Source: Paenibacillus sp. D2_2 (GTDB taxonomy: Bacteria; Bacillota; Bacilli; Paenibacillales; Paenibacillaceae). Taken from it: a stretch of 64,000 bases of DNA. Below the pieces are notes generated by a model that saw only the letters and a list, made by a program, of their open reading frames with translations, did no database searches and was not told where the DNA came from. A program made the position numbers and the translations under genes. Positions 1 through 10,279 of the stretch are shown one piece after another. Within the stretch, counting starts at the first letter, position 1. Every line of letters begins with the position of its first letter. The stretch covers positions 847,001 to 911,000 of the forward strand of contig NZ_CP133605.1 of NCBI RefSeq assembly GCF_031199965.1, given 5' to 3'.

Positions 1-50
1 CAGGTCAGTTCATTGATGCAAGCGGCGGATCTCATCTGTAATTAGTGTCA

Positions 51-1190
51 TCATTCTTTGTTGGCATCGGCCAGTATCTTACCTGCTTCCAGCTTCGTCA
101 TTTTGCCATAGTCATAAGTCTCTCCGCTGTCAGTCGCCAACTTCTGAATGGAAGACAGCTGCGTCTTCGTTGCCGGCTGGGCCTGGATGAGAGCCATCAT
201 ATTGTCATGCGCAATCTTCTTTGCCAGCTCCGGATTGTCGATCAGGTACAGGATTCGATACATCGCGTCAATGGCTTGTTGCTCGCTCTCAATGCCATAA
301 CCGGAGTCGGTACTGAGCATAAAGCGATCCGGGTACTTCTTCATAATCGTTATAAAGGTCTCAGGATGTCCGCCTCCTTCGGGATTATAGACGGAGAACC
401 CGGCGAAGAAGTCAGCATACAGATTCGGGTGCTTTGCGAGTAGTCGATCAATCTCCTCTGGTGAGTTGTAGGCGTTCATATGACCGAAGATGAAAATGGT
501 GTTCGGATGAGCCTCCAGAGCTTCCTCCAGCTTGAGAACCGGATAACCACTCGGTGGGTCGATGTGAAGTAATATTGGTGCGTTATAAGTAGCAATGAGG
601 TCGTAAATCTCGGGTAGGAACCCATCCATGGGATCTGAGGCCTTCCAAGCGACTTTGGATACCACAGGTGAGTAGGTCGAGGCAGCGGCAATTTCGCCAA
701 GGCCAAAATAACCTTGCTCGAGATTGTTGCGGATGACGTCTAGACTTCTCTTGTCATGAAGGTCGAAGCCTGAGAAGAAGGGGAGAAATTGATCAGGCGA
801 TTTTTGATAGGCTGACCAAGAGACAGAATCTGTCCCGATCGCACTTGGCTCAGACACGTCACCGAAGAGAACGACTTTGTCGATATAATCTTTTTTCCAG
901 ACATTTAGCATCGAAGAATAACGCGCGCCAGAGGCATCGTGGTTATGTATGTCGACTAATTCCAGGGGCTGGAAAGCATCGACAAGCTGCTCAAGTGTTG
1001 GAGTGTCCCCGGCTTGCTTCAGCTTCGACACGCGATCAGCTACTTCTTTAATGGGATCCGCCTCAGTTGTTCCTGCTCTCTCAAATGGCCAATAGCGTGT
1101 GCTGCTTAACAGTACCATGGCGATTATGACGATGCAGCAGATTACCAACAAAGCTAGACCAGCCTTCTTCGGATTCAGTCTCGTACTCAT
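51..1190 (-). CDS. Membrane-anchored amidohydrolase (amidohydrolase-2-like TIM barrel)
   Basis: A 379-residue protein with a short basic N-terminus and one hydrophobic segment at about residues 10-30, so it is probably anchored with the enzyme domain outside the cell. The rest looks like a metal-dependent TIM-barrel hydrolase: HNH in VDIHNHD (about residue 80) is the first metal site, LLHID and IFGHMN supply later histidines, and LSTDSG the late aspartate. These are the landmarks of the amidohydrolase-2 family; the substrate cannot be read from the sequence. The ATG follows AGGAGGG at good spacing. It stands alone on the minus strand. Family call is firm, function open. Confidence 0.8.
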   Translation of the reverse strand: MSTRLNPKKAGLALLVICCIVIIAMVLLSSTRYWPFERAGTTEADPIKEVADRVSKLKQAGDTPTLEQLVDAFQPLELVDIHNHDASGARYSSMLNVWKKDYIDKVVLFGDVSEPSAIGTDSVSWSAYQKSPDQFLPFFSGFDLHDKRSLDVIRNNLEQGYFGLGEIAAASTYSPVVSKVAWKASDPMDGFLPEIYDLIATYNAPILLHIDPPSGYPVLKLEEALEAHPNTIFIFGHMNAYNSPEEIDRLLAKHPNLYADFFAGFSVYNPEGGGHPETFITIMKKYPDRFMLSTDSGYGIESEQQAIDAMYRILYLIDNPELAKKIAHDNMMALIQAQPATKTQLSSIQKLATDSGETYDYGKMTKLEAGKILADANKE

Positions 1191-1314
1191 CGTAAACCCT
1201 CCTATTTTTCTTGTAGGGAACGTTGTTTAAATTGAATATAATATACCTTGATCTAGTAATATTTGTAAATCAATATATTGGTAGCTTTCTTATGTAACTC
1301 TAAGAAGCTATAGA

Positions 1315-1358
1315 AAAGGCTGTAATAGGTCACTTGTTCCTAACCTATTACAGCCTTT
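1315..1358 (-). terminator. Stem-loop downstream of the methyltransferase gene
   Basis: A perfect 16-bp stem (1315-1330 with 1343-1358) with a 12-nt loop ends 9 bases past the methyltransferase stop. Read on the minus strand the stem is followed by only four T residues, so it is a moderate intrinsic terminator. Confidence 0.7.
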
Positions 1359-1367
1359 ACCTGTCCA

Positions 1368-2099
1368 TTATATTCGTCTTGCAGTAATCATTATCTCAAT
1401 GTCATTTACAGATAACCGCTTTGTACTAAAGTTGCCGGCTATACAGCCATATCCGTCTAATACCTCAAATCCTGATCCTTCAAGAAGAAGCTTTAGTTCA
1501 CGGAATGTGAAAGCTGTTGTGTAAATATCAACTTCCTTGGTGTCTCCTTTAGAGTTAGTGATCGTCTCTTTGGTACTTGAGGTACTTGTGTAAGCATCGA
1601 TACTTTCGTTAGTCCGAGCAACGTTCAAGACGTTAATAGCTGTTAAAGTAAAAAGTGCCTGGGGCCGTAACAAACGATGAATTTCTCGTAATATCTGTCT
1701 ATGTCCCTCATCATCACCTGCTAAGCCAAAAGCTCCTTCACACAGACAAATAGCACTATCAAATTGTTGAGACAAGGGTACATGACGGGCATCTGCCACC
1801 ATGAACGTCGCATTCAAATTTTCCTCTGCAGCTCTTTTCTGAGCTAGTTCAATAAATGAAGAAGTAATATCAATACCTGTTGGTATAATACCACGACGTG
1901 CCAACTCCAGACTATGTCGACCCGGACCACATCCTATATCAAGGATTGAATCCCCAGTTCGCAGTTCCATATGTTCGATCAGAAAATCAACTTCTTGAAG
2001 CGTGCCCTTCGTAAAGCCGTAATTCAAATAACTTTCACCCAAGAAGTCTCCAATTTCCTCATAAAAATTACCGCTATATTTGTTGTTTTGATTATTCAT
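1368..2099 (-). CDS. Class I SAM-dependent methyltransferase
   Basis: A 243-residue cytoplasmic protein with the SAM-binding motif I ILDIGCGPGRHSLELARRG at about residues 53-71, the acidic residue after the second strand (GIDIT) and a post-I VADARH segment. This fits a Rossmann-fold methyltransferase of the Methyltransf_11/25 type. No specificity domain is visible, so small molecule, lipid and nucleic acid all remain possible substrates. The start is supported by GGAGG upstream. The gene looks more AT-rich than its neighbours, a weak hint of transfer. An inverted repeat lies directly in front of its ribosome binding site. Confidence 0.85.
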   Translation of the reverse strand: MNNQNNKYSGNFYEEIGDFLGESYLNYGFTKGTLQEVDFLIEHMELRTGDSILDIGCGPGRHSLELARRGIIPTGIDITSSFIELAQKRAAEENLNATFMVADARHVPLSQQFDSAICLCEGAFGLAGDDEGHRQILREIHRLLRPQALFTLTAINVLNVARTNESIDAYTSTSSTKETITNSKGDTKEVDIYTTAFTFRELKLLLEGSGFEVLDGYGCIAGNFSTKRLSVNDIEIMITARRI

Positions 2100-2120
2100 G
2101 TTATACCTCCATTAATGTGA

Positions 2121-2158
2121 CACAGAGGTAATGAGGACAATTAAATTATACCTCTGTG
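2121..2158 (-). promoter_or_regulatory. Inverted repeat in the leader of the methyltransferase gene
   Basis: Ten-base perfect arms (2121-2130 CACAGAGGTA and 2149-2158) with an 18-nt spacer lie just upstream of the ribosome binding site of the minus-strand methyltransferase. It could be a regulator's operator or an mRNA hairpin. No T-run follows, so it is not a normal terminator. Confidence 0.4.
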
Positions 2159-2300
2159 CCCCTAATATTAAATCGCATCGAAAATAGGTATAAACCACTC
2201 ATTGCCACCACTCGCTTTCCTTTAGATGACTCAACTTAACCATATCAGAGAGATTTTTGTCTAGGTAAATGTTGACTCTAATTGTTCTGTCACTATGGCT

Positions 2301-4328
2301 TTAAATTTTAAAATTGTCTACTAACGCTTGTAGTTCTGTTGCCATACGGGTCAGATAGGACGAAGAAGAAGATATCTCTTCCATGGAAGCCAGCTGCTCT
2401 TCCGTTGCGGCAGATACGGTATCCGATTTTGCAGAAGTTGTTTGAGATACGTGAGAAATATCATCAATCGCTGTTACGATCTGATTAGTGCCTAGAGCAA
2501 CTTGCTCGGCCGTGATCGATACGCCACGTACTTGGTTATTCACTTCATCAACATAACGCTCAATTTCGGAGAACAGCGTGCCCGCCGTCTGTACGACGTT
2601 CATACCTGCGCTTACTTCATTTGTAGCCGAGCACATTGATTTCTCTACATTACCGATTTCATTGCGAATTGCGGCGATCAGAGAAGTGACTTGCTCCGTC
2701 GATTTCGCTGACTGCTCGGCTAGCTTCCTTACTTCTCCGGCAACTACGGCAAATCCACGTCCCTGTTCTCCAGCTCTCGCCGCCTCAATGGAGGCGTTCA
2801 ACGAGAGCAGATTAGTTTGCTGGGAAACTTCTGAGATGACCTCAATAATTTGCCCAATCTCCAATGATGTCTGGACTAAGCGGTTAATGACCTCTGATAA
2901 TCCTGTAACTGAGCCGCTGATGGAGCTCATTTGCTGTACGGCGTTTTGAACGGCTTGCCCGCCTTCCGTCGATTTGATCGCCACCTGCTCAGATGTATTC
3001 GCTGCTGTGCGCGCACTTGCGGCTATTTGCTCTATTTTTTGTGACATGTCATGGATCGTGTGCGAGCTGTCATCAACCAAGATCACCTGCTTTTTAGCCC
3101 CCTCGGCCATCTGCTCGACAGCGCCTACGATATGCTGCGTAGCCGATACGGTCTGTCCAGCGCTAGCTGTCAGTTGCTCTGATGAAGCAGCCAATTGATT
3201 GGCAGAATTAGTTACTTCAGATACCACCGAACCGAGCGAATCTACCATGCGGTTAAAGGAAGCGCCCAGCTCTCCGAATTCATCCTGCGATCTCACATCT
3301 ACCCTTTGGCTTAAATCTCCACGACTGATGATTCTAGCAGTATCCGATAAAGCTCTGAGCGGCTTGGTAATCGAACGAATGATGGAGAACACCAAGATAG
3401 CTCCAGCGATCGTGGATATGATGATGACAATTACTGTATTGTTAAAAATAGGTGCGGCTGTATTCGTAACCTCGATCGGAGAGCGATCGCCGGCTATTTT
3501 CCAACCAGTCAATGGATTTGTAATGTAGATTAAGAGGCGCTTATCGCCATCGGGAGTTACTTGTTCGATTTGTCCCGACTCACCGCTAAATATCAATTCT
3601 GGTTGTTCTATCGCGTCATCTTCAGAAGGCGCTCCGGCTTCTTTGGCCGCTGGTTTACTAGAATCACCAGCTCCCCAAGGAGGAGGCACAACGGTGGCTC
3701 CTTTCGAGCTGAAAATAATGACAAAGCCATTTTCTCCGACTTTTACATCGCTCACGATTTGTCCGAGGTCAGATAAATCTAGCACGATCGCGACGACGGA
3801 CTGACCGTTGTCTGTTGCTTTTGCCAAGGCGATAACCGTGTTTCCCGTCTCTGTAGATGTGTAAGGCTCAGTAATGATAACTCTACCTTTACTCTCCATC
3901 GCTTGTTTATAATAAGTACTTTCCTTCGGATTGTAATCTTCGGCCAGCTTTATGTTGCTGGGAGAGTAAAGGTACTGTCCGCTGCCTTGGATCATCGAGA
4001 TCGATTCCACCTCGGGGTGGTTTTGTGTATATAGATTTAACTGCTCGTCGTTAGCTGACAGCGAGGATAGCTGCTGTGATAAAATATCAATGTCCGAAAT
4101 TTTCGAAGTTATGTATTGATTAATCAATTGATCGACGAGAGCAATGTCGGTCGTGGCCATGTTCTGCAGTTGATCATCGACTTTGTTCTTCGCGGTTATG
4201 TAAGCGAAACTCCCAATTGCCAGGCTGGGAAGCAAAAGGATCAGCATGAACGATAACATTAATTTGTTTCTGACTGAGACAAATTTAAATCTGAATTTTT
4301 TATGTGGTGATTTTACTGTTGGGTCCAA
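2301..4328 (-). CDS. Methyl-accepting chemotaxis protein (dCache-HAMP-MCP)
   Basis: A 675-residue transmembrane chemoreceptor. A basic N-terminus leads into a membrane helix at about residues 22-44. An extracellular dCache-like ligand domain follows (about 45-290), then a second membrane helix (about 292-314), a HAMP linker beginning at [10 protein letters not shown], and a long cytoplasmic coiled-coil. The signalling tip [16 protein letters not shown], which contacts CheA/CheW, is intact. The ligand cannot be deduced. The start is TTG preceded by AAGGAGG. No che genes are nearby, so it acts as an orphan receptor. Confidence 0.93.
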   Translation of the reverse strand: MDPTVKSPHKKFRFKFVSVRNKLMLSFMLILLLPSLAIGSFAYITAKNKVDDQLQNMATTDIALVDQLINQYITSKISDIDILSQQLSSLSANDEQLNLYTQNHPEVESISMIQGSGQYLYSPSNIKLAEDYNPKESTYYKQAMESKGRVIITEPYTSTETGNTVIALAKATDNGQSVVAIVLDLSDLGQIVSDVKVGENGFVIIFSSKGATVVPPPWGAGDSSKPAAKEAGAPSEDDAIEQPELIFSGESGQIEQVTPDGDKRLLIYITNPLTGWKIAGDRSPIEVTNTAAPIFNNTVIVIIISTIAGAILVFSIIRSITKPLRALSDTARIISRGDLSQRVDVRSQDEFGELGASFNRMVDSLGSVVSEVTNSANQLAASSEQLTASAGQTVSATQHIVGAVEQMAEGAKKQVILVDDSSHTIHDMSQKIEQIAASARTAANTSEQVAIKSTEGGQAVQNAVQQMSSISGSVTGLSEVINRLVQTSLEIGQIIEVISEVSQQTNLLSLNASIEAARAGEQGRGFAVVAGEVRKLAEQSAKSTEQVTSLIAAIRNEIGNVEKSMCSATNEVSAGMNVVQTAGTLFSEIERYVDEVNNQVRGVSITAEQVALGTNQIVTAIDDISHVSQTTSAKSDTVSAATEEQLASMEEISSSSSYLTRMATELQALVDNFKI

Positions 4329-4521
4329 CTAGGATGCCTCCTTCATATATCTATAATCTGTTATCTGATTATAGATTGCTTAAATGAGAGAACCATTAAA
4401 CTGAGCTGAATAAATTCTGAAAATGTTTCCAGTATGTAACCCGCCTGTCAACTCTGCGTTGACCGACTTGATTTATAATCTTAGTGGATATATTAATATG
4501 GAAAAGGTGGGTGTTAGGTAG

Positions 4522-5192
4522 ATGAAGAGGAGATTTAGAATACTGATAGCTGCTTGTTCGGTATTTGTACTTTTATCAGGTTCTGCCTTGGCAATGAAAG
4601 CCGGTACACGTATTTTTATTAATAATGCTGAATTTGCTGAATCTTTTTTTAAGCTGAAAATAGAGAACGGAACGGCCATGGTCTCGCTTCGTGCGATCGT
4701 AGAGCAGTTAAAGGGTGAGGTTACATACAAAGATAACAGTATTTATGTATCACTCCCCAAGAGAGCAAATTGGTCCAGCAGGTTGATGGCTTTCAGAATG
4801 CATTGAGGGCGGACTCTCCGGAGGATGCGGCGAAAACTTGGATACGCGGAGTACAGAAGAGGAGCGGTCCAATGCAGTATGCTGTTATGTCACCAGCTTT
4901 GCAGCAGAGCACGAAGCAGCAATTCGCAGACCACTTCTGGGTAACTGGCGGATCCAGTCCCCATATGGGACCCGTAACCGAGATGGCAACAAAATCGTTA
5001 TCTTCTGACAAGGTGGAGGTATCGTTTGATTATCCGCTAGTTGCCTCTGGCGAAACGATAGATATCGGGAAGGCTACTCTGATCATTGAGAAAGAGAGCT
5101 GGCCCTATGAGAATAACTGGGGGATTTCGGCAATTTATCTTCTGAACCCCGGTGACACCGGACTGATGATCGGAGCGGAGAAAATGAAATAA
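4522..5192 (+). CDS. Exported copper-amine-oxidase N-terminal-like (stalk) domain protein, frameshifted
   Basis: Residues 1-24 form a signal peptide ending near ALA. Next comes a short region (IFINNAEF, then MVSLRAIVEQLKGEV and IYVSLP) typical of the copper amine oxidase N-terminal domain, a stalk or wall-associated module common in Paenibacillus. After IYVSLP the frame is lost at a CCCC run (4755-4758). Adding one C continues into QESKLVQQVDGFQNALR and a C-terminal domain of about 140 residues ending in GAEKMK. That domain has a DUF4829/NTF2-like feel but I do not recognise it with certainty. The two halves are therefore annotated as one gene of about 223 residues. The break is probably a sequencing error. 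Confidence 0.7.
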
Positions 5193-5242
5193 GTCCCGAT
5201 TTTCTAGAGTGATTTTTATGAGTGTAATTCATAAAATTAGTT

Positions 5243-5269
5243 GCCGCCATAAGTATGGCGGCTTTTTTT
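5243..5269 (+). terminator. Intrinsic terminator after the stalk-domain gene
   Basis: GCCGCCAT/ATGGCGGC perfect stem (5243-5250 with 5255-5262), four-base loop, then seven T residues. Confidence 0.93.
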
Positions 5270-5442
5270 CGTCGGGGTTAAATTTGTTTTTCTAAAGAAT
5301 TCAATATCTCAACAAGGCCTCAATAATACGGCCAGTTCATAATTTGAATTATTGTGGTTTGAAAGGACAAGTACTAGGGCTTACAGTAAGAGCCCGCGGG
5401 CCTGCCGATGGGGCACCCGCGTCCGCTAAGGCCTCTCGCCTC

Positions 5443-6279
5443 TTACTCCTCTCCCGTCGCTACCGGATTCCCCTCATAACTAATCCAATCGCTCCAGCTT
5501 CCCGCATACAGCTTTACTTTCTCATATCCCGCTTCCTTCAGACCAATGAAATTCGGACAAGCTGAGACACCTGAACCGCAGTATACGATAATTTCCTTGT
5601 CGGCAGGAAACTCCTTATAATGCTCCGCAAGCCGATCAGAAGGAATCCATTTCCCGTTCTGATCCACGAGTAGTTTCCAGAACTTATTCTTCGCTCCTGG
5701 AATATGGCCAGCTGCTGTATCAATCGTTTCCTCTAACCCCTGATAGCGGCGTGGATCGCGCGAATCAATGACGATCACCTCATTATGACCAGCTACGTTT
5801 CGTACCTCATCCATGCTGGCAAGCATTTCGGGATGCAGGCTATATGTATAGCTTGCAGGCACGCGGATCGGCTGATCGGCGGTCACTGGATAGTTTGCAT
5901 GCTTCCAGGCCGTGAAGCCTTCGTTCATAATATAGGCCTGCTTATGTCCTAAATAGCTCAGTAGCCACCATAATCGTGAGGCATACATTCCACCTTGGTC
6001 GTCATAGGCAATAATTCTCGTTTCAGGCGTTATGCCGATTTTAGCCAGAGTCCGGCTTAGCTGTTCCGGATCGGGAAGAGGATGGCGTCCACCGTGCTCA
6101 CTTACTGGAGAGGAGAGGTCTTGTTCAAGATCCAGGTAGACCGCACCGGGTATATGCTCCTCTTCATAAGCTTTCCGTCCTGTTTCGGGGTGTCCTAATT
6201 CAAAGCGACAATCCACAATCGTCACGTCAGGTTCGTACATCCGTGCTAATACCCAAGATTTGCTTACGATAATGCTCAT
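5443..6279 (-). CDS. Sulfurtransferase with tandem rhodanese domains (thiosulfate/3-mercaptopyruvate type)
   Basis: A 278-residue cytoplasmic enzyme made of two rhodanese domains. The N-terminal one is the inactive structural copy (IVDCRFEL, AYEEEHIPGAVYLDLE). The C-terminal one carries the active-site loop YCGSGVSACP, whose cysteine takes up the sulfane sulfur. The CGSGVSA loop is closer to 3-mercaptopyruvate sulfurtransferase than to the CRKGVTA form of thiosulfate sulfurtransferase. Full length for the family. The start ATG follows a GAAGGCGGTG sequence. It is monocistronic on the minus strand. Confidence 0.92.
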   Translation of the reverse strand: MSIIVSKSWVLARMYEPDVTIVDCRFELGHPETGRKAYEEEHIPGAVYLDLEQDLSSPVSEHGGRHPLPDPEQLSRTLAKIGITPETRIIAYDDQGGMYASRLWWLLSYLGHKQAYIMNEGFTAWKHANYPVTADQPIRVPASYTYSLHPEMLASMDEVRNVAGHNEVIVIDSRDPRRYQGLEETIDTAAGHIPGAKNKFWKLLVDQNGKWIPSDRLAEHYKEFPADKEIIVYCGSGVSACPNFIGLKEAGYEKVKLYAGSWSDWISYEGNPVATGEE

Positions 6280-6432
6280 AATAGAAAAACACCGCCTTCT
6301 AGAAATAATGAATAAAGCCAGTATACAACGTTTGCAGCAAAGAAAAAATAAACCGGGTTAACATGTGCAGACAGCCATACGTTACATGTTGTACATAATA
6401 AATAAGAGGCGGTATGATTGGAACGCAGATAA

Positions 6433-6468
6433 AGAAAAAACAAACACTCCGTTTCCTCGGAGTGTTTG
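6433..6468 (-). terminator. Intrinsic terminator for the small zinc-ribbon gene
   Basis: An 11-bp stem (6441-6451 with 6458-6468). On the minus strand it is followed by six T residues (6440-6435). It sits 14 bases past the stop of the 54-codon gene, which supports that gene being real. Confidence 0.85.
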
Positions 6469-6482
6469 CGGTTTATAATAAT

Positions 6483-6647
6483 TTAACTTCGATACACGAT
6501 ACGAATATTTAGGTGAAAGTATGTCTCTTCGGTATAATGTTGGTTGGGACAACTCTTGATGCAGCGAAGGGAATCCGCTTTGACATGCAGCTTTTCATCA
6601 CAATCCGGACAGCGGTCCTGAAATAAAGATTTGAGTTTGCTAAGCAT
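6483..6647 (-). CDS. Small zinc-ribbon-like protein, 54 residues
   Basis: A short gene in an apparent gap. The protein begins MLSKLKSLFQ and has four cysteines in two pairs (RCPDC at residues 12-16, then LRCIKSC at 28-33), a typical single zinc knuckle, followed by a tail rich in aromatics and isoleucine. An AGAGGTG sequence precedes the ATG and a strong terminator follows the stop. The function is unknown; such small zinc ribbons often bind nucleic acid or act as adaptors. Confidence 0.75.
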   Translation of the reverse strand: MLSKLKSLFQDRCPDCDEKLHVKADSLRCIKSCPNQHYTEETYFHLNIRIVYRS

Positions 6648-6766
6648 GCCAACCCCGCACCTCTTTTCCTATTAAATTACTTGGTTTTATTTTATTATAA
6701 CGCATTCGGATCTATTCGTATATTGGTTATGCAAAATATTATGAGCAGCTTAGGAGGCATACATAC

Positions 6767-7564
6767 GTGGATACAGCAGGATATTTCATTATGTTTCTGA
6801 TCGGTCTGATAGGTTCCTTTTTCTCTGGATTGCTAGGCATCGGAGGGGCGATTATTAACTATCCGCTGCTACTTTACATTCCCGATTTGCTTCATGCAGG
6901 TAGCTTTACCGCAAAAGAAGTATCGGGAATCAGCATGTTTCAGGTTTTCTTTTCGTCTTTGGCTGGCGTATTGGCGTACAAGAAGCTCAGCAAGAACGAA
7001 AAGCCTTTAATGCATAAAGGGCTGATCAGCAATATGGGAATCAGTATCCTGATCGGCAGCTTGGCAGGTAGCATTAGCTCGAAATATTTGCCTAGCGAAA
7101 CGATCAATATCATATACGGAGTACTGGCCGTAATCGCAGTTATCTTGATGATGGTTCCAAACCGGGGAGGCCGGGAAGATATGGAACTTCAAGCGATATC
7201 CTATAACCCTATTACGGCATCGGTTGCGGCTCTCTTGGTCGGAATCGTATCCGGTATCGTAGGAGCGGGTGGCTCCTTCATTTTAATCCCCATCATGCTG
7301 ACTGTATTGAAAATCCCTACCCGAGTTACGGTGGCATCTTCGCTTGCCATTGTATTCATATCGGCGATTGGCGGTGTGTCAGGCAAACTCATCGGAGGAG
7401 GAATCCCGCTGCTACCAACGATGTTTACGGTGCTCGGTAGTGTTCTCGGAGCTCCAATCGGCACTCGGGTCAGTCGTCACTTGAACGTGAAGTACCTTCG
7501 GGTTGGATTAGCCGTACTGATCGCTGCGACCGCCATAAAAATCTGGTGGGGTATTATTGCATGA
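6767..7564 (+). CDS. TauE/SafE-family sulfite/sulfonate exporter-like membrane protein
   Basis: A 265-residue polytopic membrane protein of about eight helices. Two related halves open with glycine-rich segments: GLIGSFFSGLLGIGGAII near the N-terminus and GIVSGIVGAGGSFILIPIM near residue 160. This internal repeat with G-x-GG signatures is the hallmark of the TauE/SafE (DUF81) family, which moves sulfur-containing organic anions. The start is GTG with TAGGAGG nine bases upstream. The nearby rhodanese-type sulfurtransferase makes a sulfur-related role plausible, but the substrate is not shown. Confidence 0.9.
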   Translation: MDTAGYFIMFLIGLIGSFFSGLLGIGGAIINYPLLLYIPDLLHAGSFTAKEVSGISMFQVFFSSLAGVLAYKKLSKNEKPLMHKGLISNMGISILIGSLAGSISSKYLPSETINIIYGVLAVIAVILMMVPNRGGREDMELQAISYNPITASVAALLVGIVSGIVGAGGSFILIPIMLTVLKIPTRVTVASSLAIVFISAIGGVSGKLIGGGIPLLPTMFTVLGSVLGAPIGTRVSRHLNVKYLRVGLAVLIAATAIKIWWGIIA

Positions 7565-7691
7565 ATGGGGTAAGTCATGGATAAGGCTGGACACCCAGTA
7601 GTTAAAAATCAATTGCTGGGACCAGTACGTATCGCTATAATGTGGTGTGTTGACATGTAATTATACATAAATTTGGATCGAGGGACGTAAC

Positions 7692-8615
7692 ATGCACTCC
7701 AGGGCTAAATCATCTGTCTCGTATGAAATACTCTATATAATCGGCATCATAGCGATATCATTTTCTTCTATTTTTGTGCGCTGGTCTAGTGCTGAGGTAT
7801 CTATTATCGGGATGTACAGATTATATCTTACGAATCTGATTATGCTTCCTCTGTTATGGAAGTATCGTAAAGAAATGCTTCAGCTAACCTCCAGACAATG
7901 GCTTATGTTGATCTCGTCGGGACTCATGCTGGGGCTACATTTTCTACTGTGGATGGGGTCTCTACAATTGACGACAGTTGCCAGCTCGACAGTAATATTA
8001 ACTTTGGAGCCGATTATCGTCATGTTTGGGTCGTTCTTTCTGTTCGGTGCCCGAATTAATCGGGCTATGCTCATCGGTCTGGGGCTCGCGCTTACAGGCT
8101 CCATTGCGATCGGCATTGGAGATTTTCAGTTATCGCAGGAGGCAATTCGCGGAGATATTCTGTCCCTACTTGGGACAGTCGCGGTAGCAGTGCATATGTT
8201 AATCGGCAAGCATTTGCTTAAGAACTTAAGCGCTTATGTTTATAATTTCTGGGTTTTCGCGATCGCAGCGACTTTTCTAGCGGGGTATAACCTAGTTCGT
8301 CATATTCCTTTTACAGGCTATGCGCCGAGAGAGTGGGGGATTTTCCTACTACTGGCTGTAGTACCTACGCTATTTGGCCATTATCTGTTCAATTGGCTGA
8401 TGAAGTATATTAGCGCAGCTGCCGTATCCATGGCTGTATTAGGGGAGCCGGTCTTTGCTTCTTTACTAGCCTGGCTGCTGTTAAAAGAGGCGCTCAGCTC
8501 ACTCCAATTATGGGCTGGAGCTATTATACTGTGCGGTGTGGCGATATTTATTTGTTATGGTAAAGACGCGCCTTCGGACCAAGTCAATCAAGAGAATGTC
8601 ATTCAAGGGCAGTAA
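7692..8615 (+). CDS. DMT-superfamily transporter (EamA, ten helices)
   Basis: A 307-residue membrane protein with ten predicted helices arranged as two EamA repeats. Recognition points are SSIFVRWSSAEV near the start, a conserved LEPI in TVILTLEPIIVMFG closing the first half, and SMAVLGEPVFASLLAWLLLKE closing the second. These LEP/GEP positions are typical of drug/metabolite exporters. The substrate is unknown. The ATG follows GAGGGACG. No clear terminator separates it from the laccase gene about 80 bases downstream, so read-through is possible. Confidence 0.9.
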   Translation: MHSRAKSSVSYEILYIIGIIAISFSSIFVRWSSAEVSIIGMYRLYLTNLIMLPLLWKYRKEMLQLTSRQWLMLISSGLMLGLHFLLWMGSLQLTTVASSTVILTLEPIIVMFGSFFLFGARINRAMLIGLGLALTGSIAIGIGDFQLSQEAIRGDILSLLGTVAVAVHMLIGKHLLKNLSAYVYNFWVFAIAATFLAGYNLVRHIPFTGYAPREWGIFLLLAVVPTLFGHYLFNWLMKYISAAAVSMAVLGEPVFASLLAWLLLKEALSSLQLWAGAIILCGVAIFICYGKDAPSDQVNQENVIQGQ

Positions 8616-8697
8616 TATATCAGCGCCCTTCCGGGCTCACTCTTAAATTGCTCTAGGCATATGATAGGGTGAGATTAATTCCAGGAAGGGTGATGTC

Positions 8698-10262
8698 ATG
8701 AAATTGGCTAAATTTGTTGATCCACTTCCGATTCCGAAGGCGATTAAGCCGGATTACAGGAAGAACGGAGTGACCCGATATACCGTTTCTATGAAGCAAT
8801 TTTATAATTCCTTACACCGCGACTTGCCAAAGACGAAGCTCTGGGGATATAACGGAATGTTTCCCGGACCTAAGTTCGAAGTACACAAAGGGGAACGCGT
8901 ACACGTATTATGGGAGAACAAATTACCTCGTAAAAATTTCCTGCCGATCGATACTACCGTACATGGAGCAGAGAAGAATAATCCCGGGTACGTACCGTCG
9001 TGCATTTGCATGGTGGCCAGAATCGACCTGAAGACGACGGATATCCAGAAGCTTGGTTTACACAGGACTTCAAGAAGACAGGTCCATCTTTCAAGCGCAA
9101 AATAATTCGCTATGACAACAATCAACGCGCCTCGATGCTCTGGTACCATGATCATGCCCTTGGGATTACGAGACTCAACGTCTACGCCGGATTAGTTGGA
9201 ATTTATATGATTCGTGATAAAGAGGAAGAGTCTTTGCCACTACCGAAGGGTCCATATGAAATTCCACTCGTTATTGCGGACCGAACGGTTAATCCAGATG
9301 GTTCACTCTACTATCCTAAACGGCCCATGCCAAGTGATTTGAAGAATCCGAAAGCCAAAATTCCAATTCCTTCGGTGGTACCCGAATTTTTTGGCAAAAT
9401 GATTCTTGTGAACGGTAGGATATGGCCTTACTTAAATGTAGAGCCAAGGAAGTACCGTTTCCGTATTTTGAATGCTTCTAACGATCGGTTCTACAATCTG
9501 AAGTTGAATTCGGGTCAATCCTTTGTGCAAATTGGATCAGATGGGGACTACTTAAGAGACCGGTTAAGCTGAAGCATATCCTAATTGCGCCTGCTGAACG
9601 GGTAGATGTCATTATAGATTTCTCTAAAATGGCTGGTAAGAAAATAACCTTAACAAATAACGCTGCTGCTCCTTATCCGAGCGGGACCCCACGAATCTTA
9701 ACCCTAAAACAACGGGGCTCATAATGCAATTTCGGGTGAATCTTCCCTGAAAAGTCAGGATAAAAGCGAGATTCCGGCAGTACTGTCCAAATTCGCTCGT
9801 TACTCTAAGAAGAATGTTCGAAAAGTTAGAAATCTTAGCTTGAACGAGAGCTACGATCGGTACGGGCGCTTAATGCAGTTATTAACAAATCGAATGTGGG
9901 ATGAGCCTGTCACGGAGAACCCGGTCGTAGGTACTAAAGAGATTTGGAATTTGATCAATACGACGAATGATACACACCCGATACATGTTCATCTGGTTGA
10001 ATTTCAAATCTTGCAGCGTCGTCCTTATGATGTGAATTACTATAACCGGACGGGGAAGATACGATTTACGGGTCCGCCGAAGAGGCCAGCGGCGAATGAG
10101 CGGGGATTTAAGGATACGGTCCGAGCCACTCCTGGACACATCACATCTATTATTGCCCGCTTCGGACCTTACACGGGACAATATGTCTGGCATTGCCATA
10201 TGTTAGAGCATGAGGATCATGATATGATGCGTCCATATCGGGTCATTTCTAAGAAAAAGTAA
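8698..10262 (+). CDS. cotA: CotA-type multicopper oxidase (spore-coat laccase/bilirubin oxidase), four frameshifts
   Basis: Matches the CotA laccase family, about 522 residues once repaired. Copper-ligand motifs appear in order: HLHGG, WYHDHA, HPIHVHL and HCHMLEHED, so all four copper sites are present. CotA oxidises phenolic and pigment precursors in the outer spore coat. The reading frame breaks four times, each in a G or C run: GGG at 8986-8988, GGGG at 9543-9546, CCCC at 9687-9690 and CCC at 9745-9747. One extra base at each gives PGVRTVVHLHGG, SDGGLLKRP, GTPTNLNPKTTG and VNLPLKSQ. Because all family motifs survive, sequencing error is more likely than a decayed gene. Confidence 0.85.
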
Positions 10263-10279
10263 GTATCAGTTACTTCAGG

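Noticed and set aside
4473..4730. Minus-strand frame opposite the stalk-domain gene
   Set aside because: Shadow of the signal-peptide region; no binding site.
5344..5565. Plus-strand frame of 73 codons between terminator and sulfurtransferase
   Set aside because: Mostly antisense to the sulfurtransferase 3' end, no ribosome binding site, low-complexity translation.
8698..10262. cotA as a decayed pseudogene or a case of programmed frameshifting
   Set aside because: Four breaks, each cured by one base in a G/C run, with all copper motifs intact, argue for sequencing errors; programmed shifts do not occur four times in a gene.
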